Shown here piece after piece: positions 12,263 through 24,022 of a DNA stretch of 64,000 bases. The position numbers and the translations under genes are program-made. Within the stretch, counting starts at the first letter, position 1; every line of letters begins with the position of its first letter. Origin of the DNA: Bryoerythrophyllum caledonicum (Eukaryota; Streptophyta; Bryopsida; Pottiales; Pottiaceae); NCBI GenBank assembly GCA_963971425.1, contig OZ020515.1, positions 14,462,291 through 14,526,290 of the forward strand, written 5' to 3'. Below the pieces are notes generated by a model. That model was not told where the DNA came from, did no database searches, and worked only from the letters and a program-made list of their open reading frames with translations.

Positions 12263-14420
12263 GGAAGTTTCTCCCATTTGACCTCAAGAACGCACCCGCT
12301 GAGTTCCAGAGGGTGATGAACCGGGTGTTGACCGATTTACCGTTTCTCGATGCTACATTGATGATGTTATTATCTTTAGTAGCAGCCTACAAGAGCATGT
12401 GAGGCAACTTTAGGCGGTGTTCGAGAGGTTATGGTAGTGGAAATTACACTTGCGCCATGGCAAGTGCAAGTTCTTCCACGGCTGGTTGCCATATTTGGGA
12501 CATATGATTGTTCCAAGGGTCTTGGCGTACAGCAGACTAAGGTGGATGCGTTACAAAAGATTCTTGCCCCAACCGACATGTGACGGCTTTGAGCTTTTCT
12601 TGGCTTAGCAAATTACTATTGCCGATTTGTGAAGAACTTTAGCATAATTGCTAACCCGTTGACTATTCTCACGGGGAACGATCAGCCATGGACCTAGGGA
12701 CGGGAACAGCAATTGGCATTTGCTACTTTGAAGCTGAAGCTCGATTCAAAGCATGTGTTGTGGCATCTAGATGCTACACAATCCTTTCAGTTGCACACAT
12801 ATTGGAGTGTTGTGGAATTGGGGGCCGTGTTGACTCAAAAGGATAATGAGGGGAGTGAGTATGTTGTATTGTTTGCTTCTAGGAGCAACAACAATGCGGA
12901 GTCCAACTATTCATCTTATGTTGGGGACTCAGGAAGGCTTTGGCCGCGGTTTGGGCCATAGCCCATATTAGGCCCTATTTGCATGGGCAACGTTTTACGT
13001 TGGCGATCAACCATCAGCCTTTGAAGTGGCTCATGGAATTTGACCAGCTCATTGGCAAGCTTTCTAGGTGGGCTTTATTGCTTTAAAAGTATGACTTTGA
13101 GGTTGTACAATGGGCGGGCATCACGAGCTTGGATTCCGATGGTCTATCTCGCAATCCAAGTCCTTTGGAATAGAATTTGACTGGTGCTAGGTGGCATGGA
13201 GACTGTGATAGGGAGTCTGTCCCGGGGTGGCATACAGTGGCTTAGCTCACGTTGATGTCTGGCTCCGTATCGACGTTGCCTGATTTGGCAACGAATGAGG
13301 ATCCGAATAGGGCCCAAGCTCTTAGTAATGTGTGGGAAGAATGTCCAGTCTTGTACAAGCTACAACATGGGACACTTTCCCCGACACTTTTTGCTATGGA
13401 GCATCATAGAATTGGGTACCAAAAAACGAGTTTCCGTTGAGAGAACGTGCTTCTATTTTGGGTGTGGCCGGATGGGACTAGGCGCATACTTTCTAGGCCA
13501 ATCACATCCTAGAGGTCTTTGTTGGTACGACAAGTATACGAAGACCTAGGACATTTTGGTGTGCGATGGACTCATTTGATGTTGCCTAGCGAGTACTGGT
13601 GGATCAGTATGTATAAGCAGGTTGCCACGTATGTTTCTTGGTGTAAAGTGTATGATCGGATTAGATCCAACTTAAACACCTTCTCACCGCAGTTGCAACC
13701 TTTCCCATTATAATTTATGGGGCTATGATACCGGTGATTTTGGACTTTGTTGGTCCTCTTGTCATGACTCAACGTGGAGCGTAGTAGGTCTTGGTGATGG
13801 TGGAGCATTTCAGCAAGTAGATTGAGCTTGTGGCTCTTCCACAGAACTCTTCAGAGTTGGCGGCCATGGCATTCCTCAACTGGATGTTGGCTCATTTTCG
13901 ATCCCCAGCTGAGGTTTTGATAGACCAAGGGCGTGAGTTCCTTGTGGCTTTCAAAGCTTTGGGTATGAAAGCTTTAATTCATACCTTACTACATCTCGGG
14001 ATCAGCCAGAAGCAAACGGTTTGGCGAAGCGTGTGGTTCAGACTGTTAAACAGCGCCTACGGAAGTATGGATTTCTTTAGGGTGGCCACAATGATTGGGA
14101 TCTGATGATACCATGGATGGCCATGAGATATTGGTATAGCCGGCAGGCTTCACTAGCTACTTTCAGTTCGTATCAGTTGCTGTACAGACGAGAGCCAATT
14201 TTACCGAGTTCCATTTGGAAAAAGTTGGCTTTGGTTGTGGATTTGGACAATCCTGAGGTGTGGGCCCGGTGTCTACGTGATCAAGCTGAGTTCTTCAAGC
14301 GGGCCATGCATATGGTGTTGGAGAACTTATCCATCGCTCAACACCGTAACGCCTTACAGTACGCTCGTATTCGTAGCAGTGCCTACCAACCTCAGCTGCG
14401 ATGTTTCTCCACGGGGGATT
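12263..14420 (+). pseudogene. Gypsy copy A pol: RT, RNase H and integrase (broken)
   Basis: RT starts with WKFLPFDLKNAPAEFQRVMN and has the catalytic CYIDDVIIFS box (YIDD at 12353-12364). RNase H follows at about 12715-13165 (WHLDA, NNAESNYSSY, AINHQPLKWLM); the last normally has Asp where Asn stands. Integrase has the HHCC region (GHFGVRWTH at 13550, WCKVYDR with Tyr for the last Cys). The core acidic residues are all visible: LDFVGP near 13740, IDQGREF near 13920 and PEANGLAKR near 14010. The enzymes would copy the RNA and insert the DNA. Several stops and frameshifts make it non-functional. The order RT-RNase H-integrase identifies Ty3/Gypsy. Confidence 0.88.
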
Positions 14421-14479
14421 AAGTTTATCTGCAGCGTGAGGCATCTACGATGTTGGACGTCAAGCCATGGCGCACTATT

Positions 14480-14800
14480 GTTTGCGTGAAGGATGTGTTT
14501 CCTAGTGGCATCTTGTTGTTGGAAGACAAGGATGGGCAGGAGTGTCGGGAGCACTCTAAGAATTGAGCTCCGTGACATTATCCATTGATGCCTCCGTTTA
14601 TCCGGAGTTGGCCATTGTGTTATCCGGTCTTCCGTGTTTTGTGTGTGGTGAGAAGAAGGGTGCGGCTATCATGTTGCACTGTGCCATTGCCAACGTGGTT
14701 GGCATATGACTTGCTTAACATCGTCTCTTTCTACACTACCATCCGGGGATTGGACTTGCCCTTGTTGTCGGAGGTCTTTGAGCCACATTTCATCCAATGA
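14480..14800 (+). pseudogene. C-terminal tail and PHD-finger remnant of Gypsy copy A
   Basis: After integrase the frames give LLLEDKDGQECREHSKN and then, from about 14634, a zinc-finger pattern: FCV, LCHCQRGWHMTCL, then LPSGDWTCPCC. This is the Cys4-His-Cys3 layout of a PHD finger, with one early Cys changed to Trp, a stop after it and one residue apparently lost between the second Cys pair. PHD fingers bind histone tails, so the module could steer insertion to certain chromatin. Chromodomains are the usual module at this place in plant Gypsy elements; a PHD is less common. Confidence 0.72.
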
Positions 14801-14934
14801 AACAACTTGAATTTCTCGTGGACTTGTTACTCTGTGGTGTGATGCTATTCAGTTGGAGTTTGTGGTTTTGATTTAGGAATAAGCAACATAGAGATTGACC
14901 AAGGGATTGGCAACAAAGTTGTCTCTTGCAATAA

Positions 14935-14962
14935 AAGATGGGGCTTACATTGCACCCGGCCT
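14935..14962 (+). promoter_or_regulatory. Recurrent gatggggc...gcaccc motif at 3' end of copy A
   Basis: The sequence gatggggcttacattgcac followed by ccgg lies about 130 bp after the PHD remnant. Near-identical motifs stand at 58940, at 63124 and, on the minus strand, at 54780, each time just after an element's coding region. In the last two it opens a 3' LTR. Here it probably marks the polypurine tract and LTR start, although no LTR homologous to the 5' repeat follows. Confidence 0.45.
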
Positions 14963-15484
14963 ACCCTCTCTTTATTACTTCTCTATATGCTTATTGATTT
15001 GGCGACAAGCGACAACTTTGATTGGATGCGTATAGTTGTTGTAGCCACATTACTGTTGCATTTAGTCTTGTTAATGTTGTTTCGTCCCAGCTAGATAGAG
15101 GGTCTCTTTATTCGGTAGGAGAGGCACTTGAGGGTGTACTACATATACTTATTTTAGTGTATGTTTCCGTTTATTTGATGTTGCTCAGGACTCTCAATTT
15201 GTTGTGGTTATCAATCTTTTTTAATACAACAGAGCGGACAAGTGCGGACCTACAATGAGAGTGGATAGGCGGACGACTATGTCATGAAATTAATTACACA
15301 CAACATAGTTATCCCTAATCGATAACAAGTCTGTGTATGTGGCATGCCGCGTTTGATGTGCATCCTACGTGTCAATATAAAGGTAAATGCAAATTCTCAA
15401 ATTTTGGATGTAAAAATAGGGCCGTCATAATAAAGCCTCGATTTGTGATAATGTCATAGTCAAGTTGTGACAGATTAGTCCTTG

Positions 15485-16340
15485 TCACAACATGATAGAC
15501 ATCGTGAAATCTTCAAATTTAAAGCCTTTCAATGGAATGTTTTGAGACCATCTTTGACGCCCATTGGAAAATAGAAGCACATATTGCAGTTTCAAATATG
15601 CAAAGTTCAAAGGTGAGATTTGTTGAAGAGGCCCATTCACCCTTTTGTCAAGTTGACAACAATGTCTCAATCTAACATGCTACTATCATTGCCGCTGCCA
15701 ATGAAAATTGCGGCAACCTCGTATGTTGTGGGTATATTGTACCTTCGTCAATCTTACAATTGCATAGCCTACAAATGGAGTTCCAAGTCTATTGCCAGTT
15801 GTGCTGTCAATCATTGAACCGAAAGTCGTGTGTAAGGGTTGTGTTTTTCTAGCATATTACACAACAATTCCATTGTAATATGGTCTAAACTCTCAAAAGT
15901 TGTCATTCAACCATTTAGAGTGGCATGGTTATTAGCAATAAACATTTGCACAAACTTGCAATTCTCCTCTTTTGCTGGCAAAAGGCTGCCCATTCTATGA
16001 TAAAATTCACCTTCAAGTTGGAAAGTGTAGTAATTGCCTTGGGCAAAGCACTGATAAATATTGGCTCCAAGAGATGTCAATGCTAAAGCAATGTTGTACA
16101 CTTGAATAGATTCTCGAAAGCTCTATGCTTCTCATATGTCTCCTTGCAACAAGCGTTGCAACATCTCAAAAGGCGCCGTAAGTGGAGAAAGCTGAATTTT
16201 TTCTTCGTCACAATATAGTGAGAAAATCCGAGTGGCTAGTGTTGAACCTTTTCTAGTCATGCACTCTTCCAGCCGATGCAATGTACAACAGATGCCACAA
16301 TCGATATTCATTTGCAGATGTATTTGTCAAATGTGGCCGG
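15485..16340 (-). pseudogene. Helitron Rep/helicase fragment (decayed)
   Basis: Reading the minus strand from 16330 downwards gives hallmarks of the Helitron N-terminal region in order: a CxxC segment with LEECMTRKG, LTAPFEMLQRLL, YNIALALTSLGANI, FQLEGEFYHRMGSLLPA, then RRYNIPTTYEVAAIF and LQYVLLFSNG. Known Helitron proteins carry these motifs in this order before the Rep and helicase catalytic domains, which start rolling-circle transposition. Those catalytic domains are not seen here. About six stops and frameshifts show it is dead. No Helitron 5'-TC or 3' hairpin-CTRR end was identified. Confidence 0.85.
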
Positions 16341-19300
16341 CCACACCATCAACCACATAACGCACTAACAACAAATCCAAAACTATAGTACGTGCTATTT
16401 AACGCTATTGACGATCATTCTAACAACTAGAGCCTCTTCTTATGTATGGTCGGCACAGAAGGCAACGTCAATACGGTGATTCAAATCCCAATCTAGGAGC
16501 TGATTGTTAATCGGACGTTCAACACGTGTAGAGTAGTGTTTTTAACCAATTGGAAATTAATCCAATGTGGTCTGATTTGTTTGTTGGACAAGTGTGTAAT
16601 TAAGGAATTGAGATTATGATGTTAATACCCATAGGATAGTGTTCAATTCATATCTAACTCAAGGATCCATGCTTCCATACTACCTCAATAGTGACACCAC
16701 TAATCTCTTGTTTATCATATATAATATCAAAAGCTAACCTCCAATGGGTAGCGAAAGTCTTGAGCCCTAATAATCTTTATTTTTGGCCTCTTGATAATAT
16801 TCTTCCATATGCCAATACATGGCACCTTCCAAGCTAACGGGTTCCCTGATTATTCCAGTCCAAGTGTATTCCAGCTCAAATTTAATCAGCCATTGGTAAT
16901 CCTCTTCCTTTAAAATACTCCAATGAGCATTTCTCAAGTTGATTTCAATAGGATGTAAATCTCTTCACAAATTTTCTTCTTGATCTTCAGACTTACTGAT
17001 TTCACAATTCTTCCCAAATAATGCGCCCTTCCATTCTTCTGCATTAACAAATCCCGCAACTTGTCAATCAAATCCCTATTGGTTAACTTCACACCCTGCA
17101 TACTTTCTAATTGATAAAATCTCTTGGCATTGCTCCCAAATTGTCATTTGCTACTTCATTCTACAACGATATCATTTTCTCAATTCTCCAAATTATTCTT
17201 CTTCTTTCTTAATTTCCTTCATTTCTATTTCAACTTCTTCTCATTCTTTAATCCCAACTTCTTCTCATTCTTTAATCCTAACTTCTTTCTATATTCAATT
17301 TCCCACTTGTTATTTTTATTACTTTTATATTTTTCTATTTTTTTATTAGATGCAGGTTTGATCACGCTCCAAGTTGTAATTTTTCCACAGATCTTCGAGA
17401 ACCAATGGAGTAACAACTTCCCAATTTGGCTTCAATCACGTCCAATACAGTCAACTCCAATCGGCAACATGGCCATTGCATGCTTCTATACCTGTCCAAC
17501 TTCTCCAATTGGTTTAAAATCTCCAATAAGTTCAATTTCTTCCAATCACTCACAATCCCACGATTTCCAATTGTTACACAAATAATAAAACAAAATTGAG
17601 AATGTATCACATCACAGTGACAATCACCAAAAGGAAAAAATCTCAAAAACTTCCCAATCTCCAAGAAGGAGCTCCTGCACTACACACAAGAGACTGAATT
17701 CCAATTGGAGTTTTTCTTGAACTTGTATTCCCCCAATTGGTTGGATTAGTTACCACCAGACTTTGCTCATACCTATTGGAATTTGAATTTGACTTACTAC
17801 TCTCCAAGTGGTAACCAACAGTCACAAACAACTAATTACACTGACTAATGCAAATCAATTGGTAATTGGTTTGATCTAACCCAGATATAACCAAAAAAGA
17901 AAAGTTGCAAACCAATTGGCTTACTACAACACGCATCGATGAAGGTGTTGCGTTGTCCATTTTACATTCATCATTTGTACGTTTGGCATGTTGTTCTCAA
18001 GAGCCATTTCCGGCAAATTTGAGAATTGTCTTTTTGAATTTCAAAATTGAACAACTTCCCAAAGGCATTAAATATAGAAAGGTTAGCAAAGAATAAGTGA
18101 AAACAAGTTGCCTTATCTTGTTTCTTGTATGTGCACTTGAGTTCTCAGTACTAGTAGTCCCTAACGACGCAATGGTTTTTCAAAGAACAAATTTCTTAGC
18201 AATCTAGAATCTGCATCATCAAAGTGTTTTTGATGTGAAATTGTCAAGGAAATTCAGGAATTAATACCTCAAGTGAATTTTTTCCATTTATTACAATATA
18301 TTTCAAAAAACGTTTATTGAAACATACATATTTTTATCATAAATATATTTCAAAAATTGTATATTTTTATCATTAAAAATATATGTAGAAAAATTTGTAT
18401 ATGATTCAAAAATATTTTATTCAATAATTATCCTTCAACGTGTACAAAACATGGCAGCATTTAAAAAAGTTCCAATTTATATGCAACACCCGACACAAAA
18501 TGTTGTGTGTAAATGTAATGTATGGCAAACGCCACAACATATATGCATTTGTAGGAGATTTGTAGATGTAGATATCGAATTTAAATTAGAATTTTTATAT
18601 TGAAACAAAAATTATTGAAATTCCAATTTTAATGAAGTACCATTATGATTTTATTTTATTTTATTTTATTTTATTAAATTGAATTTATTTACTTTAATGG
18701 CATTGAATATTCATTTACCTTTTGATAAAAGCCACCTACTTTACATTTCAAATTTGCATTCACATTTCTACTTTGGCTTCATAATTTATATTCCACATTT
18801 TTGCTTCTCAGTATCAAACTTTTCCATCTACATTGCAAGAAATATTGTCATAGAACACTTTGGGAAGCTCCACATTCTGAAACCTTGTTTATGTCATTAA
18901 GAATCAAACACTTTGCTTGGAAATGGGTTAGAAGAGTTCCTTATATAGTCACCAAAAGTTTGAATATTATATACGTTTCAAAAAGTCTAGAGTTATTATG
19001 TAAGCAGCTTAAAAGGGAGTGCAAATTCCTTAGTAAAAGAAAGCTTAAGGAATTCAAACTTGAGTTTATGGATTATATACCCGCAATTATGTGGGGTAGA
19101 AGCACATTAAGGTTACTTACTTTCAAGAAAAAAAATATACTATGTAGTAAATTCGTTTTGGAGCCCTTTGTAAAATTGTTGTTGAATGTCAACCATCCAT
19201 GTAAAAATCTCAAGAAATTGTGGCTAATAAAATGTTTGATGAACAAAAGATATCTTAGACAAGGTGCAAGATTTTTTGGACCTCGTGTTGACAAGATACA

Positions 19301-20500
19301 TGTACTCATTTCATTAGCCATACCACTACTGACTTGGAGTACATTGCATACTACAGGGGCTGAAAATATACAACATGTACTGTGCACTATATATGTTGAA
19401 TGAGAGCACCAAAAACTTGTTTTGATGAAAATGATGGAAAATTATAGGAACGCCTTATGTGTTAGCATAGAGTTTTGTATGGTGTAGAAGGCTGGATAAG
19501 AATTTAGAGAAAAAATCAACATTAATCCCTAATTTAGGAGTTGTGAAAAATAGTTTGTTTTTTTTACCAATAGAAGTCAATTTAAGTTGTCGATCTAGAA
19601 TTTTCAATTATAATGTATGAATACATTAGTGTGTGAATGTGTCCTGCAATTTCCAAAGCATATTACCTCTTGAACATCTCAAAAAAAGTATAGTTGTTTG
19701 ATTTGAGATATTGGCAACAAATATGTAGCAATAACAGATATACTTCTCCTGATAAAATAATAAGGCAGAATTTTAAAATTTTAAGTGTCTCGCAATATTG
19801 AAGAAGTCACAATCATATTCCATCATCAGAAATCCAAAATCAAAGCCAAGTTGGTACTAGGTAGCAAGAGAATGCTTGTGACTTCGGCCCTACATCCTAT
19901 GTGACGGATTTTTCATACTAGTCTAGTTGACTATCACCATGTGTACAACTACAACACGCAATTAAGCAATTATGCACTTGGCCAAGTGCATTGGTTGGTG
20001 GTAAAAAAACAACGTGTTTTTGCTCAAAACTTTTTTTTTAAATTATAAAAGTTGTAAACCGTTTTGAAGTGAATTTACATGTCTTTTGTATTCAACATTG
20101 GCATTTTCATGTGCACATAAGTGACATGTTTTCTTTGTTTTGGTTTAAAAGACATCTTGAATGTTGTCATACGTTATTACACAAGTGAATTTGCTATACA
20201 AAAACTAACTTGATTCTTATTCAAGATGACTTGTAAGGCGATGTGCACATTTGACTATTTCCTTTCTTGTCTAAGAAATAGATCCTGGATGCATCTATTG
20301 CAAATTGAACCGCGTAATCGCAAGGACTCTTAGAAAATTTTTACATTGTTTCCTCGAACATAATGTAGACCAAAGTGGTTTGAGTTTCTACACTACATGG
20401 AAATCAACATGCAACCATTGACTGGCACACACTTGCTTATAAATGAATATGCAATGAGAAGTTGACATGCATGTGCTTGATGTGAAGTAGTGTGGGTCAG
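16341..20500. other. Long non-coding stretch with a CCAATTGG-rich part
   Basis: I see no recognisable gene. From 17.16 to 17.93 kb the palindrome ccaattgg and near variants recur (for example at 17506, 17700, 17731 and 17919), and a T/C-rich run gives a 153-codon frame of Phe and Asn with no family. A 200-codon plus frame at 18801-19403 is basic and Leu-rich without a motif. An attttatttt tract lies at about 18650-18676. The upstream Helitron may extend into the first few hundred bases. Confidence 0.5.
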
Positions 20501-20845
20501 GGCTTTTTTTTTTGGCGACCTGAGGCCAAAAAGAGAAATTTTATTTCCAAAAATAGAATATTCCTGAAAAACTGGAAATCTTAAGATTTTATATCGCCAA
20601 AACTTCATTGATGGCCGTTGGCATATCGCCATATTGCTACTAATGAACTCCAACTTGTCGCCAAAAAGGATGTACAAATCTATGTTTATAGAGATGAATT
20701 CTCCAAAATGGATATTTATAGAGAAAATTTGGTTTTGTATGGTTTTGAGAGAAACTTTGTGTCGCCAAACTTGCCGTCGTCAAAAAGTTTGTGTCGCCAC
20801 TCTGGCCAAATCTGGCTAAAACTCTGAAACCAAAAAAAAAGGCTT
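20501..20845. mobile_element. Small MITE-like element with repeated TCGCCA motif
   Basis: The ends are imperfect inverted repeats: ggc plus ten t plus ggcgac on the left, and aacc plus nine a plus ggc on the right. Between them tcgcca or its complement tggcga occurs six times (20514, 20593, 20626, 20657, 20761, 20793). The length (about 345 bp), terminal inverted repeats and lack of coding capacity fit a non-autonomous DNA element. No clear target-site duplication was found. Confidence 0.4.
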
Positions 20846-20859
20846 GGTGTGGGTGATCC

Positions 20860-20950
20860 ACATCAATAATGAATCCTCACTATACAAAGTGAATAGTGTA
20901 GTGCCTAAATCTATTTGGCAGTAATGAATCCTCACTGTTCAAAGTGGAGG
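20860..20950. repeat. Direct repeat of about 24 bp, 58 bp apart
   Basis: The segment aatgaatcctcact followed by a t-rich and caaagtg part occurs at about 20868 and again at about 20926 with two differences. This is a small local duplication just right of the MITE-like element. Confidence 0.6.
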
Positions 20951-21394
20951 CTTTGAGGGAAGCGCGTCATCGACTGTTGGAATAGATGGCTTTTGAGACA
21001 TCTTGCGATGTTACTAATGCCACTACAATCTAACTAATCCGAAACACATGTCGCGGAAGTGGGCGCTTGACTCATCCACTTCTACGATCCACCAACCGTG
21101 GTTCTCCCAAATTCTGTCAATTTTTGGTGGTGCCATAACGCTACACTCAAAAAACCTGTATATCATTACAAAACGATAGTCACTATTAGTATGGAATAAG
21201 AATTTTTGAACCTCCACTCATTGCACAAGGTAGTACACCTTAGTGCAAACTAATGAGTTCTTTTTGTTTCATATAGCATAATTTCACCAAAAAGACATGC
21301 ACAAACAATCCAAGTTTGTACTAATCACGTTGCACATACCCCATCTAATACCGGTTCTAATCACCAATTCAACATCCATGAGGCCTCCCAAGCT

Positions 21395-22135
21395 ATTTAA
21401 CCCCTAAGGACCAAGGCATTTTAGAGGGAAAAACCAGTCCAAAATTGCCACTACCATAAAGAGGCATTAAAATCACATTCTTGAGTAAAATTTTGCACTG
21501 CTAGCTGTAAAATCTTAAAATAGACTTCTATATCAACATACCATAGTTTTTTCTTTGCAATCTGCTGCACGGATTTGAAAATTATCGTGTTTGAAGTGCA
21601 AGAATTTTATTTTTTCCCCTTTGCCCAACAATGTGTGAAAATGTTTGACTTGGGTCAGTATGCTATATTTAACTTTGGGGTTTATTCCATAAATTATGGT
21701 CCTTTGTCAGCCAACCAACATGCTACAGGGTTAATCATCTAGGCACAATCACCGTCCAAACATAGATGCAAGGTGGCATTGGTGACTCCAAATTACTAAT
21801 TTGATTACATTAGCTTGTTCCATGCGCATGGCCCATAAAATATGGAGGGTGAGAGTTTTCACCTTGCAAATATTGCCGTATTTAAATCTCACCGTGCTTT
21901 GGTGAATAGAGAAAGACACAAGGTCCTTAAAGAATGTTGCACCGGGTCTTTTAGGCTGACACAAGGTAGCCACCTTTTAAAACTCAAACCTTCAGGAAAA
22001 CTCTAATAGCTCACTACCAATTTGTTTGTATACCATTCAATCACTTGCAATGTGTACTACATTTAAGTACATATACAAACATAAGACCATAAAGTAGGGG
22101 TGACGTGCAAGGTCACCCCTTCCACTTTCAGATTT
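21395..22135. repeat. Dispersed repeat family, copy 1
   Basis: Marker segments shared with 35095-35640 and 59890-60300 include taacccctaaggaccaaggc, the ctgcacggattgaaa-like box with tgtttgaagt, and near the end ataagaccataaagtagggg with tgac...aggtcacc (matched at 35420-35470). The copies are diverged and non-coding. The family is unknown to me; it could be a decayed LTR. Confidence 0.5.
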
Positions 22136-22753
22136 GATAAATGGAGAATTAATCAACTCTTTGAGAACTTGGCATACTATGGGGTAGTTTTAGGTTGCAT
22201 TGGGTAGGTTCCAAACATTGATTACCATCTCTTTCATAGATGTAGAAACAGAGCATAAGATTCCTCATGTTCTTTTTCCTTTCTCATCCCTCTCTCATTC
22301 TGGCTCTCTTTTCTTTCCTCTTCTGGAAAGACTCAGGTAAACTCTAACATCAGACATATTTGAATCAATGCACAGAACCCAATGGAACCGGATTTTCAGG
22401 AGAAAACCCCTCTATTCACATTCAGTCAAAGTGAGACTTCGATGAAGCAAAATTGATCTCACTAACTTCACAAGCTCTCTGTTAGAGGAAGTAGTAAGAA
22501 CTCCGGCCTTCTTAGAAGGTCGGCGTGAATAAAGTGTGTGTTCATTCTCTTCACTATATCGATGCCCAAAAGTTAAGGATAAGTGGTTGAGAACTACTGC
22601 CCCCTTTCGAGGGTAGACACTATGGAAAGTAGCAAGTAACCAAGAAAAGAAAGAGTATTTCCTTTGACAGTAGGGTTGGAGAGAGGGATAAGAGGAATAA
22701 TTCATTTACTGAGTTAAAAATAAATGAATATAGTCGTTAGGTTTAATTTTTAA

Positions 22754-22772
22754 TTTTTTTTTTTTTTTTTTT
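22754..22772. repeat. Run of 19 T on plus strand (poly-A on minus)
   Basis: A pure run of 19 t lies downstream, in the minus-strand sense, of the LINE and of the 224-codon ORF. A LINE ends in poly-A, so this could be the true 3' end of the insertion, making the element about 8.4 kb. A chance homopolymer is equally possible. Confidence 0.35.
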
Positions 22773-23017
22773 ACTACATATAATAGTTGAGAGACATAAG
22801 ATATCCAAGTGAAACTCTTAAGATAATTGAAGATTCAGATTTCAATGATTAAGAGTCGGTACAGTAAAACCTATATAACAAAATATGTGTGTAGGGTAAC
22901 AAGCTACATTGTAAATAATGTGTATCATTGTTTAATTTTTGTAAGGCTAATTATAACAATGAACTAGGTAACTCGGGGAATAGAGGAATTGATGTTGATA
23001 GGAAAACTAGGGACATT

Positions 23018-23692
23018 TCAAGGGAGGTGTAAGAATCGTAATGTTCTCTGCATCATGTCTCCGACTTGGACTGACAACTGGTTTTCTGATAACTCTTTTG
23101 GATGTCCAAGAAGCCAACGATTATGGCCCCAATGTGATGCATCTTCCTGTGGTGGTATCGGGTTGGCGATCAGGCCCCAAAGTTGGTCGTGATTGGGTCC
23201 TTCATATGTGGCTTCCAAGTAACGAATTGGTCCTTCAGCTTCAATCCGCCCTACCCAAAGAAATTGGCCCAATACTCGTGCTTGACCGCGAATGAGATCT
23301 CCAATAAACCGTACTTGATCTCTATTAGTTGCAGAAGGCTCACGTCTCTCTGATATGCGAGTGGGTAAAGGAGGATAAATCGAAGGTCCTTGACAGAGAG
23401 GGGCTCTATCAAGACAACCAAAGTTTGAAGGGCCATTGACTCTGGGTCGTTGAGAAGGGGGTTCTAAAACTAAGTCAGTAAGAGGTGGACATATGCGGTA
23501 TTGACTCTGAGGAGAGGGTGGTTGTGTGAGAGGAAGGTTGTCATCTGGGAGATCAAAAAATGAGAGCTCTTGCTTGGCGTGTATAGTTTGAGATACTAAC
23601 ATCGGTTTGGGATTTGTATCGACAGAAGGATTTGTATTGACATCTAAAGGGTTATCAGAACCCGAGGAGCGATACCATATAGTGTTCGACAT
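23018..23692 (-). CDS. Unknown 224-residue proline-rich ORF downstream of the LINE
   Basis: This uninterrupted minus-strand frame begins at ATG 23692. The first 110 residues are rich in Pro and Ser; residues about 120-215 look like a folded domain with many Trp, Gly and acidic residues (LGQFLWVGRIEAEGP, WGLIANPIPP, HWGHNRWLLG). I know no matching family. It lies 331 bp beyond the LINE stop codon on the same strand. If the poly-A at 22754-22772 is the LINE tail, the frame would lie inside the element as an extra ORF or captured gene. Base composition is less G-poor than in the LINE frames, which argues for a different origin. It could also be one exon of a host gene. Confidence 0.45.
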   Translation of the reverse strand: MSNTIWYRSSGSDNPLDVNTNPSVDTNPKPMLVSQTIHAKQELSFFDLPDDNLPLTQPPSPQSQYRICPPLTDLVLEPPSQRPRVNGPSNFGCLDRAPLCQGPSIYPPLPTRISERREPSATNRDQVRFIGDLIRGQARVLGQFLWVGRIEAEGPIRYLEATYEGPNHDQLWGLIANPIPPQEDASHWGHNRWLLGHPKELSENQLSVQVGDMMQRTLRFLHLP

Positions 23693-24022
23693 GGTGGTAT
23701 TTGACGTACTAGATGATGGGTGCTACTGGTGTGGCTGTAAATAGAGATGGTTAAGGATTTCAGAGGCGTCGGTTTTATATTGGGTTGTGGATGGCAAGAG
23801 AGATATTTTAGTTTGCACCTGATTCAATCTTTGTGTCAGAGTGATAGATATGTCAATATATGTGTGGACCATTTATCTTTTGGGCATGATTGGTGTGACG
23901 GTGGGTTTGTCTGTATGTTCACATGTGATAAGCATGAATCTTGTGGTAGGTATTTTAGTCATAACTTAGTTGCCAAGTGGGCCGTTTTTGTGATGGGTTT
24001 TAAAATTATGAGAGTTTGTCGT

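Larger units (their letters stand above)
9593..15240 (+). mobile_element. Ty3/Gypsy LTR retrotransposon, copy A (decayed)
   Basis: This stretch holds, in order, a 5' repeat (9593-9970), a leader (10755-11075), a gag remnant (11215-11577), a foreign or unrecognised segment (11580-12262), RT, RNase H, integrase, a C-terminal tail and a PHD-finger remnant (14585-14800). The first parts match copy B at 48195, so the two copies are one family. The order RT-RNase H-integrase is that of Ty3/Gypsy. The reading frame is broken many times. Protease, zinc knuckles and the methyltransferase of copy B are absent here, replaced by the segment at 11580-12262. No 3' copy of the 5' repeat was found, so the right border, placed where the minisatellite resumes, is approximate. 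Confidence 0.85.

Noticed and set aside
17124..17585. 153-codon plus frame rich in Phe, Asn and Ser
   Set aside because: It arises from a T/C-rich low-complexity run.
18801..19403. 200-codon plus-strand frame
   Set aside because: Basic and Leu-rich with no motif, no relatives I can recall and no supporting splice or promoter signals; kept only as a remark.
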